Below are positions 35,732 to 45,128 of a stretch of DNA of 64,000 nucleotides, piece by piece. The notes under the pieces were generated by a model, which made no database searches, was not told the origin of the DNA, and saw nothing but the letters and a program-made list of their open reading frames with translations. This DNA comes from Streptomyces sp. NBC_00691 (GTDB lineage: Bacteria > Actinomycetota > Actinomycetes > Streptomycetales > Streptomycetaceae), in NCBI RefSeq assembly GCF_036226665.1, contig NZ_CP109007.1, positions 5,372,501 to 5,436,500 on the forward strand, read 5' to 3'. The number at the start of each line of letters is the position of its first letter. The first letter of the stretch is position 1. Position numbers and translations under genes: made by a program.

Positions 35732-38700
35732 TCAGGCGTCGAAGACCTCGTTGACCAGCTGCTGCTGCTCGGCCTGGTGGCGCTTGGCCGAGCCGACCGC
35801 CGGGGACGAGGAGTGCGGACGCGAGATCCGGCGCAGTCGCTCGCCCGCCGGGATGTCCGCGCCGACCGCCAGGTCCAGGTGGTCGATCAGGTTGAGCGCG
35901 ATGAACGGCCACGCACCCTGGTTCGCCGGCTCCTCCTGCGCCCAGATGTACTTCGCGGCGTTCGGGTACTTGGCGATCTCGGCCTGGAGCTCGGCACCCG
36001 GCAGCGGGTACAGACGCTCGAGGCGGATGATCGCGGTCTCCGTGTCGCCGCGCTTCTGACGCTCGGCCTCCAGGTCGTAGTAGACCTTGCCGGCGCAGAA
36101 GACGACCTTGCGGACGTCGGCCGGGTTCGCCGTCGTGTCGCCGATCACCGGGCGGAAGCCGCCGGTGGTGAACTCCTCCACCTTGGACGCCGCGGCCTTC
36201 AGACGCAGCATCGACTTCGGGGTGAAGACGATGAGCGGCTTGTGGTGCGGGTTGTGGACCTGCCAGCGCAGCAGGTGGAAGTAGTTCGACGGCAGCGTCG
36301 GCATGGCGACCGTCATGTTGTCCTGGGCGCACATCTGGAGGAAGCGCTCCGGGCGCGCGGACGAGTGGTCCGGGCCCTGGCCCTCGTAGCCGTGCGGCAG
36401 GAGCAGCGTGACGCCGGAGGTCTGGCCCCACTTCTGCTCGGCCGAGGAGATGAACTCGTCGACGACGGTCTGAGCGCCGTTGACGAAGTCACCGAACTGG
36501 GCCTCCCAGACGACCAGGGCGTCCGGGCGCTCCAGCGAGTAGCCGTACTCGAAGCCCATCGCCGCGTACTCGCTGAGCAGCGAGTCGTAGACGTTGTAGT
36601 GGGCCTGCTCCTCGGTCAGGTAGAGCAGCGGGGTGAAGTCCTCGCCGGTCTCCTGGTCCACCAGGACCGCGTGGCGCTGGCCGAAGGTGCCGCGGCGGGA
36701 GTCCTGGCCGGCGAGCCGGACCGGGGTGCCCTCCATCAGCAGGGAGCCGATGGCGAGGGTCTCGCCGAAGCCCCAGTCGATGGTGCCGTCGTCGACCGAG
36801 GCGGCACGGCGCTGCATCTGCGGCAGCAGACGCGGGTGGACCGTGATCCGCTCGGGGATGGTGACCTGCGACTCGGCGATCCGCTTCACGACCTCGGCGG
36901 AGACCGCGGTGGTGACCTCGACCGGGAAGGCGGCCTTGGCGTCCGGCACGGTCGCCGCCGCCGGGGCGGCGGTGGCCTCGCGGACCTCCGCGAACACCTT
37001 CTCCAGCTGGCCCTGGAAGTCCTGGAGCGCCTGCTCCGCCTCTTCGAGGGTGATGTCACCGCGACCGATGAGCGACTCGGTGTACAGCTTGCGCACCGAA
37101 CGCTTCTTGTCGATCAGGTTGTACATCTGCGGGTTGGTGAACTGCGGGTTGTCGCCCTCGTTGTGACCGCGGCGGCGGTAGCAGATGAGGTCGATCACGA
37201 CGTCCTTGTTGAACGTCTGGCGGAACTCGAAGGCGAGCCGCGCGACGCGGACCACGGCCTCCGGGTCGTCGCCGTTCACGTGGAAGATCGGCGCCTCGAT
37301 CATGCGGGCCACGTCGGTCGCGTACATCGAGGAACGCGAGGACTCCGGGGCGGCGGTGAAGCCGACCTGGTTGTTGATGACGATGTGGACCGTGCCGCCG
37401 GTGCGGTAGCCGCGCAGCTGCGACATGTTCAGCGTCTCGGCGACGACACCCTGGCCGGCGAAGGCCGCGTCACCGTGCAGGGCGACCGGCAGGACGGTGA
37501 AGTCCGTGCCGCCCTTGTTGATGACGTCCTGCTTGGCGCGGACGATGCCTTCCAGGACCGGGTCGACCGCCTCGAGGTGCGAGGGGTTGGCGGCGAGGGA
37601 GACCTTGATCTCCTCGCCGTCGAGACCCACGAAGGTGCCCTCGGCGCCCAGGTGGTACTTGACGTCGCCGGAGCCGTGCATCGACTTCGGGTCGAGGTTG
37701 CCCTCGAACTCGCGGAAGATCTGCGCGTACGACTTGCCGACGATGTTCGCCAGGACGTTCAGCCGGCCGCGGTGGGCCATGCCGATGACGACCTCGTCGA
37801 GGCGCGACTCGGCGGCCGAGTCGATGACCGCGTCGAGCAGCGGGATGACGGACTCGCCGCCCTCCAGGGAGAACCGCTTCTGGCCGACGTACTTCGTCTG
37901 CAGGAAGGTCTCGAAGGCCTCCGCCGCGTTCAGCCGGCGCAGGATCCGCAGCTGCTCCTCACGCTCCACGCGGGAGTGCGGGCGCTCGACGCGGTCCTGG
38001 ATCCACTTGCGCTGCTTCGGGTCCTGGATGTGCATGAACTCGACGCCGGTGGTGCGGCAGTACGAGTCGCGCAGCACGCCGAGGATGTCGCGGAGCTTCA
38101 TCATCGACTTGCCGGCGAAGCCGCCGACCGCGAACTCCCGCTCGAGGTCCCACAGGGTGAGGCCGTGCTCGGTGATGTCCAGGTCGGGGTGCTTGCGCTG
38201 CTTGTACTCCAGCGGGTCGGTGTCGGCCATGACGTGGCCGCGGACCCGGTAGGAGTGGATGAGCTCGAAGACGCGCGCGGCCTTGGTGACGTCGTCGTCG
38301 TGCGAGGCGTCGATGTCCTTGAGCCAGCGGACCGGCTCGTAGGGGATGCGCAGGGCCTTGAAGATGTCGTCGTAGAAGCCCTCCTCGCCGAGGAGGTAGT
38401 TGGCGACGACGCGCAGGAACTCGCCGGAGGCGGCGCCCTGGATGACGCGGTGGTCGTACGTCGAGGTCAGGGTCATGACCTTCGAGATGCCCAGCTTGTT
38501 CAGGGTGTCCTGGGAGGTGCCCTGGAACTCGGCCGGGTAGTCCATCGAGCCGACGCCCATGATGACCGACTGTCCGGGCATCAGACGCGGCACGGAGTGG
38601 ACGGTGCCGAGGCCGCCGGGGTTGGTCAGGGAGACCGTGACACCGGTGAAGTCGTCCATCGACAGCTTGCCCACGCGGGCCCGCTTGACGATGTCCTCGT

Positions 38701-39541
38701 ACGCCTGCCAGAACTCGAAGAAGTTGAGCGTCTCGGCCTTCTTGATGCCCGCGACGACGAGCTGGCGGTCGCCGTTGGGCTTCACCAGGTCGATCGCGAG
38801 ACCGAAGTTCACGTGCTCCGGCTTGACCAGGGTCGGCTTGCCGTCCTTCTCCGCGAAGGAGTAGTTCATCGACGGCATGGCCTTGATCGCCTGCACCATC
38901 GCGTAGCCGATCAGGTGCGTGAAGGAGATCTTCCCGCCCCGGGCGCGCTTCAGGTGGTTGTTGATCACGATCCGGTTGTCGAAGAGCAGCTTCACCGGGA
39001 CGGCGCGGACGGACGTGGCCGTCGGCACCTCCAGCGAGGCGTTCATGTTCTTCGCGACCGCGGCGGCGGGGCCGCGCAGCGTGATCAGCTCCGGGCCGGC
39101 CGGGGCCTCGGCCGCGGGCTTCGCGGCGGCCTTGGCCGGGGCGGGCGCGGCGGCGGGCTTCGCGGCGGCCGGCGCGGCAGGCGCCGCGGCGGCCTTCACG
39201 GGCGCCGGAGCGGGCGCGGGGGCCGGAGCCGCGACCGGAGCGGGCGCGGGGGCGGGAACGGCCGCAGGAGCGGCAGGCGCGGCCTGTGCGGGGCCCGCCT
39301 GCGGCGCCGCGGGGGCGCTCGGCGTGGTGGAAGCCGGGGCGGTCGGGGTCTCCGACGCTCCCGGCTTGTAGTCGGCGAAGAAGTCCCACCAGGCACGATC
39401 GACCGAATTCGGGTCCTGGAGGTACTGCTGGTAGATCTCGTCGACGAGCCACTCATTGGCACCGAAGGCGGCTGCGGGGCTCTTGCCCTGCCCGTCCTGG
39501 TCGGTCGGGGAGCTCGGGGTACTGGGGGACTGAGACGACAC
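35732..39541 (-). CDS. kgd: Multifunctional 2-oxoglutarate dehydrogenase E1 / succinyltransferase E2 fusion
   Basis: A 1,269-residue TCA-cycle enzyme of the actinobacterial OdhA/Kgd type. An N-terminal E1-like segment (NEWLVDEIYQQYLQDPNSVD) is followed by a ~90-residue Ala/Pro linker, an E2 acyltransferase core (~residues 110-340, catalytic DHRVIQGAASGEF), and a full ThDP-dependent E1 component (AHRGRLNVLANI, then HGDAAFAGQGVVAET and the RRGHNEGDNPQFTNP segment). It has no lipoyl domain, so it works with a separate E2/E3 complex. The GTG at 39541 is chosen because GAAGAGGG precedes it and homologues start VSxQSP. GarA/OdhI-type FHA proteins usually inhibit it. Confidence 0.96.
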   Translation of the reverse strand: MSSQSPSTPSSPTDQDGQGKSPAAAFGANEWLVDEIYQQYLQDPNSVDRAWWDFFADYKPGASETPTAPASTTPSAPAAPQAGPAQAAPAAPAAVPAPAPAPVAAPAPAPAPAPVKAAAAPAAPAAAKPAAAPAPAKAAAKPAAEAPAGPELITLRGPAAAVAKNMNASLEVPTATSVRAVPVKLLFDNRIVINNHLKRARGGKISFTHLIGYAMVQAIKAMPSMNYSFAEKDGKPTLVKPEHVNFGLAIDLVKPNGDRQLVVAGIKKAETLNFFEFWQAYEDIVKRARVGKLSMDDFTGVTVSLTNPGGLGTVHSVPRLMPGQSVIMGVGSMDYPAEFQGTSQDTLNKLGISKVMTLTSTYDHRVIQGAASGEFLRVVANYLLGEEGFYDDIFKALRIPYEPVRWLKDIDASHDDDVTKAARVFELIHSYRVRGHVMADTDPLEYKQRKHPDLDITEHGLTLWDLEREFAVGGFAGKSMMKLRDILGVLRDSYCRTTGVEFMHIQDPKQRKWIQDRVERPHSRVEREEQLRILRRLNAAEAFETFLQTKYVGQKRFSLEGGESVIPLLDAVIDSAAESRLDEVVIGMAHRGRLNVLANIVGKSYAQIFREFEGNLDPKSMHGSGDVKYHLGAEGTFVGLDGEEIKVSLAANPSHLEAVDPVLEGIVRAKQDVINKGGTDFTVLPVALHGDAAFAGQGVVAETLNMSQLRGYRTGGTVHIVINNQVGFTAAPESSRSSMYATDVARMIEAPIFHVNGDDPEAVVRVARLAFEFRQTFNKDVVIDLICYRRRGHNEGDNPQFTNPQMYNLIDKKRSVRKLYTESLIGRGDITLEEAEQALQDFQGQLEKVFAEVREATAAPAAATVPDAKAAFPVEVTTAVSAEVVKRIAESQVTIPERITVHPRLLPQMQRRAASVDDGTIDWGFGETLAIGSLLMEGTPVRLAGQDSRRGTFGQRHAVLVDQETGEDFTPLLYLTEEQAHYNVYDSLLSEYAAMGFEYGYSLERPDALVVWEAQFGDFVNGAQTVVDEFISSAEQKWGQTSGVTLLLPHGYEGQGPDHSSARPERFLQMCAQDNMTVAMPTLPSNYFHLLRWQVHNPHHKPLIVFTPKSMLRLKAAASKVEEFTTGGFRPVIGDTTANPADVRKVVFCAGKVYYDLEAERQKRGDTETAIIRLERLYPLPGAELQAEIAKYPNAAKYIWAQEEPANQGAWPFIALNLIDHLDLAVGADIPAGERLRRISRPHSSSPAVGSAKRHQAEQQQLVNEVFDA

Positions 39542-39831
39542 GGCGGCAACCGCCCTCTTCCGCTTCACAAGGTGATGGACAGCGGAAATAAAGGCTACGC
39601 CTGTCCGGCCGAGAGGTGCAGGCGGGGAGCGCCAACGTCGCGCAAGTCACACTTGACGGGGTGTTTCGGGGCCGTGAATGGCGGGAAACAAGCGTGGTTC
39701 CGCATGTGTGAGGGTACGGAGAAGCGCAGGCACGGCCGTGTTCGACCGCACCCCTGACCACGTCCCGCTCACTTGCGCGGAGGTCTCCCTCACGTACACG
39801 CAGAACGTGGTCTTCCGGTTCGAACCCTACG
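39542..39831. other. 290-bp region between kgd and the histidine kinase gene
   Basis: No convincing gene is seen. A 62-codon plus-strand frame inside it runs into the antisense of the kinase gene and lacks a ribosome-binding site. The stretch should hold the kgd promoter, since kgd has its own start region here. Confidence 0.5.
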
Positions 39832-40956
39832 TCAATCTCTCGATGGAAGGCTGCCCGGAAGAGTGACCCTGATGCGGCAGCCACGTGAGGATTCGGCCAC
39901 CCCGATCCCGCCGCCGTGCAGATCCACGGCCCAGCGGGCGATCGCGAGGCCCAGCCCCGTGCCGCCGTCGCTCCCGGGGCCCTGCCGGTGCGGTGCCGTG
40001 CCCCGGTTGAACCGCTCGAAGACCTTGTGCCGCTCCGACTCCGGGATGCCGGGACCCTCGTCCTCGACCTCCAGCTCCAGGGAGTCCGGGTACGGGCCGC
40101 GCCGGGCCCGGACCGTGACGCGGCCGTGCGGCGGCGAGTGCTTCACCGCGTTGTCGATCAGGTTCGCCATCACCTGGTGCAGCCGCTCCGCGTCCGCGTG
40201 CGCCACCAGCTCGGGCGGCGACACGTCCAGGTGCAGATGCACGTCCGTGCGGTTGTGCAGGCCCGAAGTGGACGAGAGACCGCGCTGCGAGGCGGCCAGG
40301 TTCGCTTCGCGCAGAACTCCCGACAGGTACGGCCAGACCTCGAAACGGCTGGCCCGGAGCGCGACGACACCGTTGTCAAGACGTGACAGGTCCAGCAGCG
40401 TCTCCACCAGCCGGCCCAGCCGCTCGGTCTGCTTGAGCGCCGACCGCATCGTCTCCGGATCCGCCTCGGACACCCCGTCCACGACGTTCTCCAGCACGGC
40501 CCTGAGCGCGGCGATCGGGGTCCGCAGCTCGTGCGACACATTGGCGACCAGCTCCTTGCGGTGCCGGTCCACCGCCTCCAGGTCGTCCGCCATGCGGTTG
40601 ATCGTCGACGCCAGGTCGCCCAGCTCGTCGCGCCGGTCCGCACCCCGCACCCGCCGGGTGAAGTCCCCGCGCGAGATCGTCCCGGCCACCGTGGTCATCT
40701 CGTCCAGCGGCGCCGTCAGGGACTGCGCCACGAACTGGGTGATCAGCAGGGTCGCGATCATCGCGAAGACCGTGATGTACCGGAACTCCGTGGACGTGCG
40801 GATCGCCACCAGCGCGAGCCCCGAGGTCAGCAGGACCGCCCCGACGACCAGCGTGCCCAGCTTGGTCTTGATCGAGATCGCGATCCGGCGCGGCCGGCGC
40901 ACCTCGCCGTCCGGCCCCCGCAGCTCCCTCGGCCGCCCGGGCCTCCGCCGGCTCAC
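39832..40956 (-). CDS. Two-component sensor histidine kinase
   Basis: A 374-residue membrane kinase. Two helices (LGTLVVGAVLLTSGLALVAI and ITVFAMIATLLITQFVA) are separated by only about eight residues, so there is almost no extracellular sensor and the signal may come from the membrane. A HAMP domain follows, then the H box SHELRTPIAALR, N box NLIDNAVKH, G1 DEGPGIP, F box FERF and G2 GGTGLGLAI. The GTG at 40956 overlaps the regulator stop (GTGA), so kinase and regulator are co-translated. By position it corresponds to the S. coelicolor pair beside kgd. Confidence 0.93.
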   Translation of the reverse strand: MSRRRPGRPRELRGPDGEVRRPRRIAISIKTKLGTLVVGAVLLTSGLALVAIRTSTEFRYITVFAMIATLLITQFVAQSLTAPLDEMTTVAGTISRGDFTRRVRGADRRDELGDLASTINRMADDLEAVDRHRKELVANVSHELRTPIAALRAVLENVVDGVSEADPETMRSALKQTERLGRLVETLLDLSRLDNGVVALRASRFEVWPYLSGVLREANLAASQRGLSSTSGLHNRTDVHLHLDVSPPELVAHADAERLHQVMANLIDNAVKHSPPHGRVTVRARRGPYPDSLELEVEDEGPGIPESERHKVFERFNRGTAPHRQGPGSDGGTGLGLAIARWAVDLHGGGIGVAESSRGCRIRVTLPGSLPSRD

Positions 40957-41690
40957 AGCGCCGGGGTCTCCAGCGCGTAGCCGACGCCATGGACCGTGCG
41001 GATCCGCTCGGCCCCGATCTTCCGGCGCAGCGCCTTGATGTGGCTGTCCACGGTCCGGGTGCCCGAGGCGTCCGCCCAGTCCCACACCTCCGCGAGCAGC
41101 TGCTCGCGGGAGAGGACCGCCCGCGGCGTGCTCGCCAGGCAGACCAGCAGGTCGAACTCGGTCGGGGTCAGGTGCACGTCCTCGGACCGCACCCGCACCC
41201 GGCGCTGCGCGTGGTCGATCTCCAGCTCGCCGAGGCGCAGGATCCCGCTGCGCGGGGTCACGGCCGCCAGCGCGGCCCGCTCCACCCGGCGGAGCAGCAC
41301 GTGCACCCGGGCGGCCAGCTCCCGCATCGAGAACGGCTTGGTCATGTAGTCGTCCGCACCCACGCCGAGGCCGACCAGCATGTCGGTCTCGTCGTCGCGG
41401 GCGGTCAGCATGAGGACCGGGACGGGACGCTGGGCCTGGACCCGGCGGCACACCTCCAGGCCGTCGAACCCGGGCAGCATCACGTCGAGGACCATCAGGT
41501 CCGGCTGCCATGCCTCGGCCGCGTCGACGGCCGCGGGGCCGTCGGTCGCGGTCTGGACGAGAAAGCCCTCGGCGCGCAGCCGAGCGGCGATCGCCTCCAC
41601 GATCGTGGCGTCGTCCTCGACCACGAGTACCCGGCGCTGGGCACCCGGAGTGGCCGCCGCACCGTGGTGAGTGGTGTGTGTCTGCTCCAT
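40953..41690 (-). CDS. OmpR-type response regulator
   Basis: A 245-residue DNA-binding regulator. The receiver domain (VLVVEDDATIVEAI, phospho-acceptor Asp in DLMVLDVMLPGFDG, Lys in YMTKPFS) is followed by an OmpR/PhoB winged helix (LTPTEFDLLVCLAS, then DSHIKALRRKIG and VHGVGYALE). It is paired with the overlapping kinase gene downstream. A His/Thr-rich stretch occupies the first ~18 residues. Target genes are unknown. Confidence 0.95.
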   Translation of the reverse strand: MEQTHTTHHGAAATPGAQRRVLVVEDDATIVEAIAARLRAEGFLVQTATDGPAAVDAAEAWQPDLMVLDVMLPGFDGLEVCRRVQAQRPVPVLMLTARDDETDMLVGLGVGADDYMTKPFSMRELAARVHVLLRRVERAALAAVTPRSGILRLGELEIDHAQRRVRVRSEDVHLTPTEFDLLVCLASTPRAVLSREQLLAEVWDWADASGTRTVDSHIKALRRKIGAERIRTVHGVGYALETPAL

Positions 41691-41761
41691 TGCCCCGCCT
41701 CGCGTCGCCGATGTCGGCTCAGCAGCCTAGAGGTACCGGTGGCGTCCCGGCTATCCAGGAC

Positions 41762-42433
41762 TTACTCGGGACGGATACCGAGGTGAACCACGTCGGGGAC
41801 GCCCCGGGCAACGGGGATCTCTTCCGTCCGTACCCCGCTGAATCCGGCATTCCGCAAGGACCCTTCGAAATCGGCGGAGGGCCGGGCGGACCAAACGGCG
41901 AGCACTCCGCCCGGGTTGAGGCGTGCCGCGCAGGCCGCCAATCCCTCGGCGGAGTAAAGGGATTCGTTGTCCTCGGTGACCGTCCAGTCGGGCCCGTTGT
42001 CGATGTCCAGACAGAGCACGTCATGGGTGTCGGGGGAGGTCCGGAGATAGTCCATCAGGTCCGTGTGCAGGATCACGGTCCTGGGATCGGCCAGAGCGGC
42101 CCCGGAGATCGCGGCGAGGGGCCCCTGGCGGTGCCATTCGATGATCGCGTCCTCCCGCTCGACGACCGTGATCCGGCTCCAGCGGGGGTCGGCGGCGGCG
42201 TGGGCGAGGGAGAAACCGACGCCGAGGCCGCCGACGAGCACGGACGCGCCGGTACGGAACCGCTCGGGCAGCGCGGCCTGCGCCGCGTCGATCAGGAGCC
42301 GCTCGGAGCGCCCGTCGGAGGTGTCCATCAGGAAGGTCCCGTTGGCGATGATCTCGTAGTGCTCGTCGCGACGGCGGAGCACGATCTCTCCGTACGGCCC
42401 TTCGCGGCGGTCCAGGGTGACGGTTCCTGACAT
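41762..42433 (-). CDS. Spermidine synthase-like methyltransferase-fold protein
   Basis: A 223-residue protein with the spermidine-synthase fold: VLVGGLGVGFSLAHA as the nucleotide loop, TVVEREDAIIEWH as the acidic strand, and VLCLDIDNGPDW at the position of the catalytic Asp. The N-terminal beta domain is short and the polyamine-binding residues are not obvious, so activity as an aminopropyltransferase is uncertain; many actinobacterial copies are of unknown function. The ATG at 42433 follows AGCGGAG. It lies upstream of the response regulator on the same strand. Confidence 0.8.
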   Translation of the reverse strand: MSGTVTLDRREGPYGEIVLRRRDEHYEIIANGTFLMDTSDGRSERLLIDAAQAALPERFRTGASVLVGGLGVGFSLAHAAADPRWSRITVVEREDAIIEWHRQGPLAAISGAALADPRTVILHTDLMDYLRTSPDTHDVLCLDIDNGPDWTVTEDNESLYSAEGLAACAARLNPGGVLAVWSARPSADFEGSLRNAGFSGVRTEEIPVARGVPDVVHLGIRPE

Positions 42434-42537
42434 GGTCGGTCGCTCCGCTCTCGGCTCGGCAGTGGGTCCCCCGCCATCCTCGCCGGGCGACCTCGGTGAG
42501 GACAAACCCGTTTCGCGCCCCGCTGTCCGCTCCGAGT

Positions 42538-42719
42538 TCAGCGCCGGGCCCCGTCCGTCCAGATGCGGCTGCCGAGGTCCGAGCCGCGGAGCACCTGCAC
42601 CCTCCACGGATCGATGCGCAGGACGTGGTACTCCGGGTCCTCCGCCCAGGTCGAGACGCTGTCGATGAACACGTGAACTTGTCCTCGATCTCCGAGAAGG
42701 ACTCCACGCGAGTCGCCAT
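42538..42719 (-). pseudogene. Decayed pyridoxamine 5'-phosphate oxidase-family gene
   Basis: The ATG at 42719 and its AAAGGA site are intact and the reading begins MATRVESFSEIEDKF, the usual start of ~160-residue FMN-binding PPOX-family proteins. After about 15 codons the frame shifts and the rest resembles only the family's middle fragment and end (VHVFIDSVSTWAEDP, then the YHVLRIDPWRVQVLRGSDL segment and a stop at 42538). About 100 internal residues are missing. I read this as internal deletions plus a frameshift. The family match is from memory. Confidence 0.72.
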
Positions 42720-42773
42720 TTCGATTCCTTTCGGCATTCAGGGGTCGAGGGCCGGGGGAAGGGCCTGCCCGCC

Positions 42774-44237
42774 CTACGCGTCGACGCGCTCGGCCGTAAG
42801 GGGAATGTCCGCGGGTGCGGGTCCCGCGTCCGCCGCCGCCCGGCCGCGGAGGCCGAAGGCGCTGACGAGGGCGGCCACGAGGGCGGCGACGAGCGGCACG
42901 ACCAGGGCGGCCCGGTAGCCGTCCAGGAGCGCCGCCGGCGAGGTGCCGTCCGTGGCCGCGATGTTCACCGCGGCCACGGCGGACAGGCCCAGCGCGGCGC
43001 CGAACTGGAAGGAGGTGTACAGCAGGCCGCCGGCGACGCCCTGCTCCTCCTCGGCGACACCGTCGGTGGCGACGATGGTCAGCGGCCCGTACGCCAGGGA
43101 GAAGGCCAGACCCAGGACGAGCAGGCTCGGGAACATCGCCAGGTACGTCCAGTCCGCGCCGACCGGCAGGAACAGCGCGTACGACAGAGCGGCGAGGAGC
43201 AGCCCCCCGAAGATCACCCGGGCGTTGCCGAACCGGGCCACCAGCCTCGGTGTGAGGGTGGGGGAGAGGACCGCGTCCACCCCGATGACGATGAGGGCGA
43301 AACTGGTCTGCAGGGCCGACCAGCCGCGCAGCTCCTGCAGATAGAGCACCGCGATGAACTGGAAGCCGAAGAAGCCCGCGGCGAAGAGCAGCCCCGCCAG
43401 GTTGGCACGGACCAGCGAACCCCGGCGGAGGAGCCCCAGGCGCACCAGCGGTGAGGACACCCTGCGTTCGACGGCGACGAAGACCAGGAACAGCACCAGG
43501 CTCGCCGCGACGGTGCCGGCCGTCGTGGCCACGGAGACGTGCGCGGCACGCTCGACGCCGAAGACGAGCAGCAGGATGCCGCCGGTGACGCTGACCGCGC
43601 CCGCCAGGTCGACGCCCTGGCCCGTACGGTCCGGGCGCGGCGACTTCGGGATGAGCGCGATCGCCGCGATCAGGATGAGGAGGCTGAGGACGACCGGCGC
43701 GAAGAACACCCAGCGCCAGTCGACGGCGGCCAGCAGGCCGCCCACGACGAGGCCGATGGAGAAGCCGCCGGCCGCCGTGCCGGAGTAGACGAGCAGGGCC
43801 TTGTCGCGCTGAGGGCCCTCGTCGAAGCTCGTGGTGATGATGGACAGGCCCGCCGGGGTCATGAACGCGGCGGCGACACCGGTCACGAAGCGGGCGACGA
43901 TCAGCATCCAGCCCTCGGTGGCGAACCCGCCGAGGCCGGAGAAGAGCAGGAAGACCACGAGCCAGAGGACGAACATCCGGCGCCGTCCGAACAGGTCGGC
44001 GGCCCGGCCGCCCAGCAGCATGAACCCGCCGTAGCCGAGGACGTAGGCGCTCATCACCCACTGGAGCGTGCCGGTCGACATGCCGAGGTCCTCGCGGATC
44101 GACGGCAGGGCCACATTGAGCATGGCCACGTCGATGCCCTCGAGGAAGATCGCGCCGCACAGCACGAACAGGACGCCCCAGGCGCGCCCGCTCATACGGT
44201 CCGTACCGGTTCTCGACGGGGATTTCGGAGTGGACAC
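42774..44237 (-). CDS. MFS drug-resistance-type transporter (DHA2, 14-TM)
   Basis: A 487-residue major facilitator, probably a proton-driven exporter. The first helix carries DVAMLNVALPSI and LQWVMSAYVLGYGG, and the loop GGRAADLFGRRRMF is the MFS motif A. About fourteen helices fit the DHA2 (EmrB/QacA) group. The GTG at 44237 is chosen for AAGGAG 7 nt upstream; a later in-frame ATG starts at the first helix. No regulator is adjacent. Substrates are unknown. Confidence 0.9.
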   Translation of the reverse strand: MSTPKSPSRTGTDRMSGRAWGVLFVLCGAIFLEGIDVAMLNVALPSIREDLGMSTGTLQWVMSAYVLGYGGFMLLGGRAADLFGRRRMFVLWLVVFLLFSGLGGFATEGWMLIVARFVTGVAAAFMTPAGLSIITTSFDEGPQRDKALLVYSGTAAGGFSIGLVVGGLLAAVDWRWVFFAPVVLSLLILIAAIALIPKSPRPDRTGQGVDLAGAVSVTGGILLLVFGVERAAHVSVATTAGTVAASLVLFLVFVAVERRVSSPLVRLGLLRRGSLVRANLAGLLFAAGFFGFQFIAVLYLQELRGWSALQTSFALIVIGVDAVLSPTLTPRLVARFGNARVIFGGLLLAALSYALFLPVGADWTYLAMFPSLLVLGLAFSLAYGPLTIVATDGVAEEEQGVAGGLLYTSFQFGAALGLSAVAAVNIAATDGTSPAALLDGYRAALVVPLVAALVAALVSAFGLRGRAAADAGPAPADIPLTAERVDA

Positions 44238-44363
44238 AGAATCGCTCCTTGTGCGCGAAGGAATGGTCGTGGGAATGGGCGGCGCTCTTGTGGCAGGCGC
44301 GAGGTGTTCCCATTGAATTCCGCGTGAGAATTCGCCCCGGCAGGGGTGCGGCACAAGGAGAAA

Positions 44364-44413
44364 GCCGTGCCGCAGGATTTCCACGCGTCGATGTGGAAAT
44401 CCTGCGGCACGGC
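44364..44413 (-). terminator. 21-bp perfect stem hairpin upstream of the MFS gene
   Basis: The arms 44364-44384 and 44393-44413 match over 21 bp around an 8-nt loop. On the minus strand it is followed by TTTCTCCTT, so it is the likely terminator of the ABC/sigma operon ending at 44517; it also lies ~130 bp before the MFS start. Confidence 0.82.
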
Positions 44414-44516
44414 GGAGATCCGGGGAAGAAGGCACTTGGAAGTCATCCGGTTACCTCAGGGGTACCGACCCGGCGGGCGGGGTCCTCCGGCGCCGCCCGC
44501 CACCCGCTGAGCGGGG

Positions 44517-45128
44517 TCAGGACTCGCCCGTCACCCGTCGCGCGCCCCGCCACGCGTACAGGCCCGTCCCCGTCACGAGTGCGGCGACGGCCACCGTCCA
44601 CGCCCCCGCCTGGGTGCCCGGCTGCATCACCCAGGCCCACCACTGCGCATCGCCGCCCGGTGCGGAGGGGGCCGCGAGATAGACCGTGCCCACGAGGAAG
44701 GCCGGCGGCAGCCAGCTCAGCCGGGCGCCGACGACGGCCGCGGCGGACGCCGTCACCCCCACGAGACCGAGCGTGTTGCGTACGGCGGCGAGCGCGCCGA
44801 ACTCCTCCGCGTGCCCCGGCACCGCCAGGGCGAGCAGCGCGACCGCGAGGACCGCCGGGGCCAGCACATGGGCGAGGCGCCGGGGCCACCACGCCCGGAC
44901 CGCCGTACGGTCCAGCTCGTCGCTCGGCGTGTGGAGACTGGTGCCGATCGCGGCGGCCGCGAGCAGCGGGCCGAGGACGACGACGGGCAGTCGGGCCGTG
45001 TGGTCGAGATCCGGCAGCGACTGGAGCCACCAGGCCGCCCAGGCGGCGGCCGCCGCCGTTCCGACGAGGGCGGCCAGGGCGCCGGGCAGGGCGCGGGAGC
45101 GCAGATAGAGCAGGGAGGAGTGCTTCAC
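44517..45128 (-). CDS. Hypothetical membrane protein of ABC transporter operon
   Basis: A 203-residue membrane protein with about five to six hydrophobic segments (ALPGALAALVGTAAAAAWAAWW, then RLPVVVLGPLLAAAAIG and others). The GTG at 45128 overlaps the previous stop (GTGA). It is the last gene of a five-gene operon and probably a second membrane subunit of the ABC system. I do not recognise a family. Confidence 0.75.
   Translation of the reverse strand: MKHSSLLYLRSRALPGALAALVGTAAAAAWAAWWLQSLPDLDHTARLPVVVLGPLLAAAAIGTSLHTPSDELDRTAVRAWWPRRLAHVLAPAVLAVALLALAVPGHAEEFGALAAVRNTLGLVGVTASAAAVVGARLSWLPPAFLVGTVYLAAPSAPGGDAQWWAWVMQPGTQAGAWTVAVAALVTGTGLYAWRGARRVTGES

Noticed and set aside
35777..39757. 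1,326-codon plus-strand open frame antisense to kgd
   Set aside because: The peptide is composed of Val/Leu/Arg/Asp/Gly runs typical of a shadow frame. The minus strand encodes the well-recognised E1/E2 fusion.
39678..39866. 62-residue plus-strand frame between kgd and the kinase gene
   Set aside because: It runs into the antisense of the kinase C-terminus, has no ribosome-binding site and matches no family I know.
44320..44345. GAATTC...GAATTC pair (about 44320-44337) as an operator
   Set aside because: GAATTC is self-palindromic, so any two copies look like both direct and inverted repeats. No regulator gene is adjacent and the spacing carries no further symmetry.
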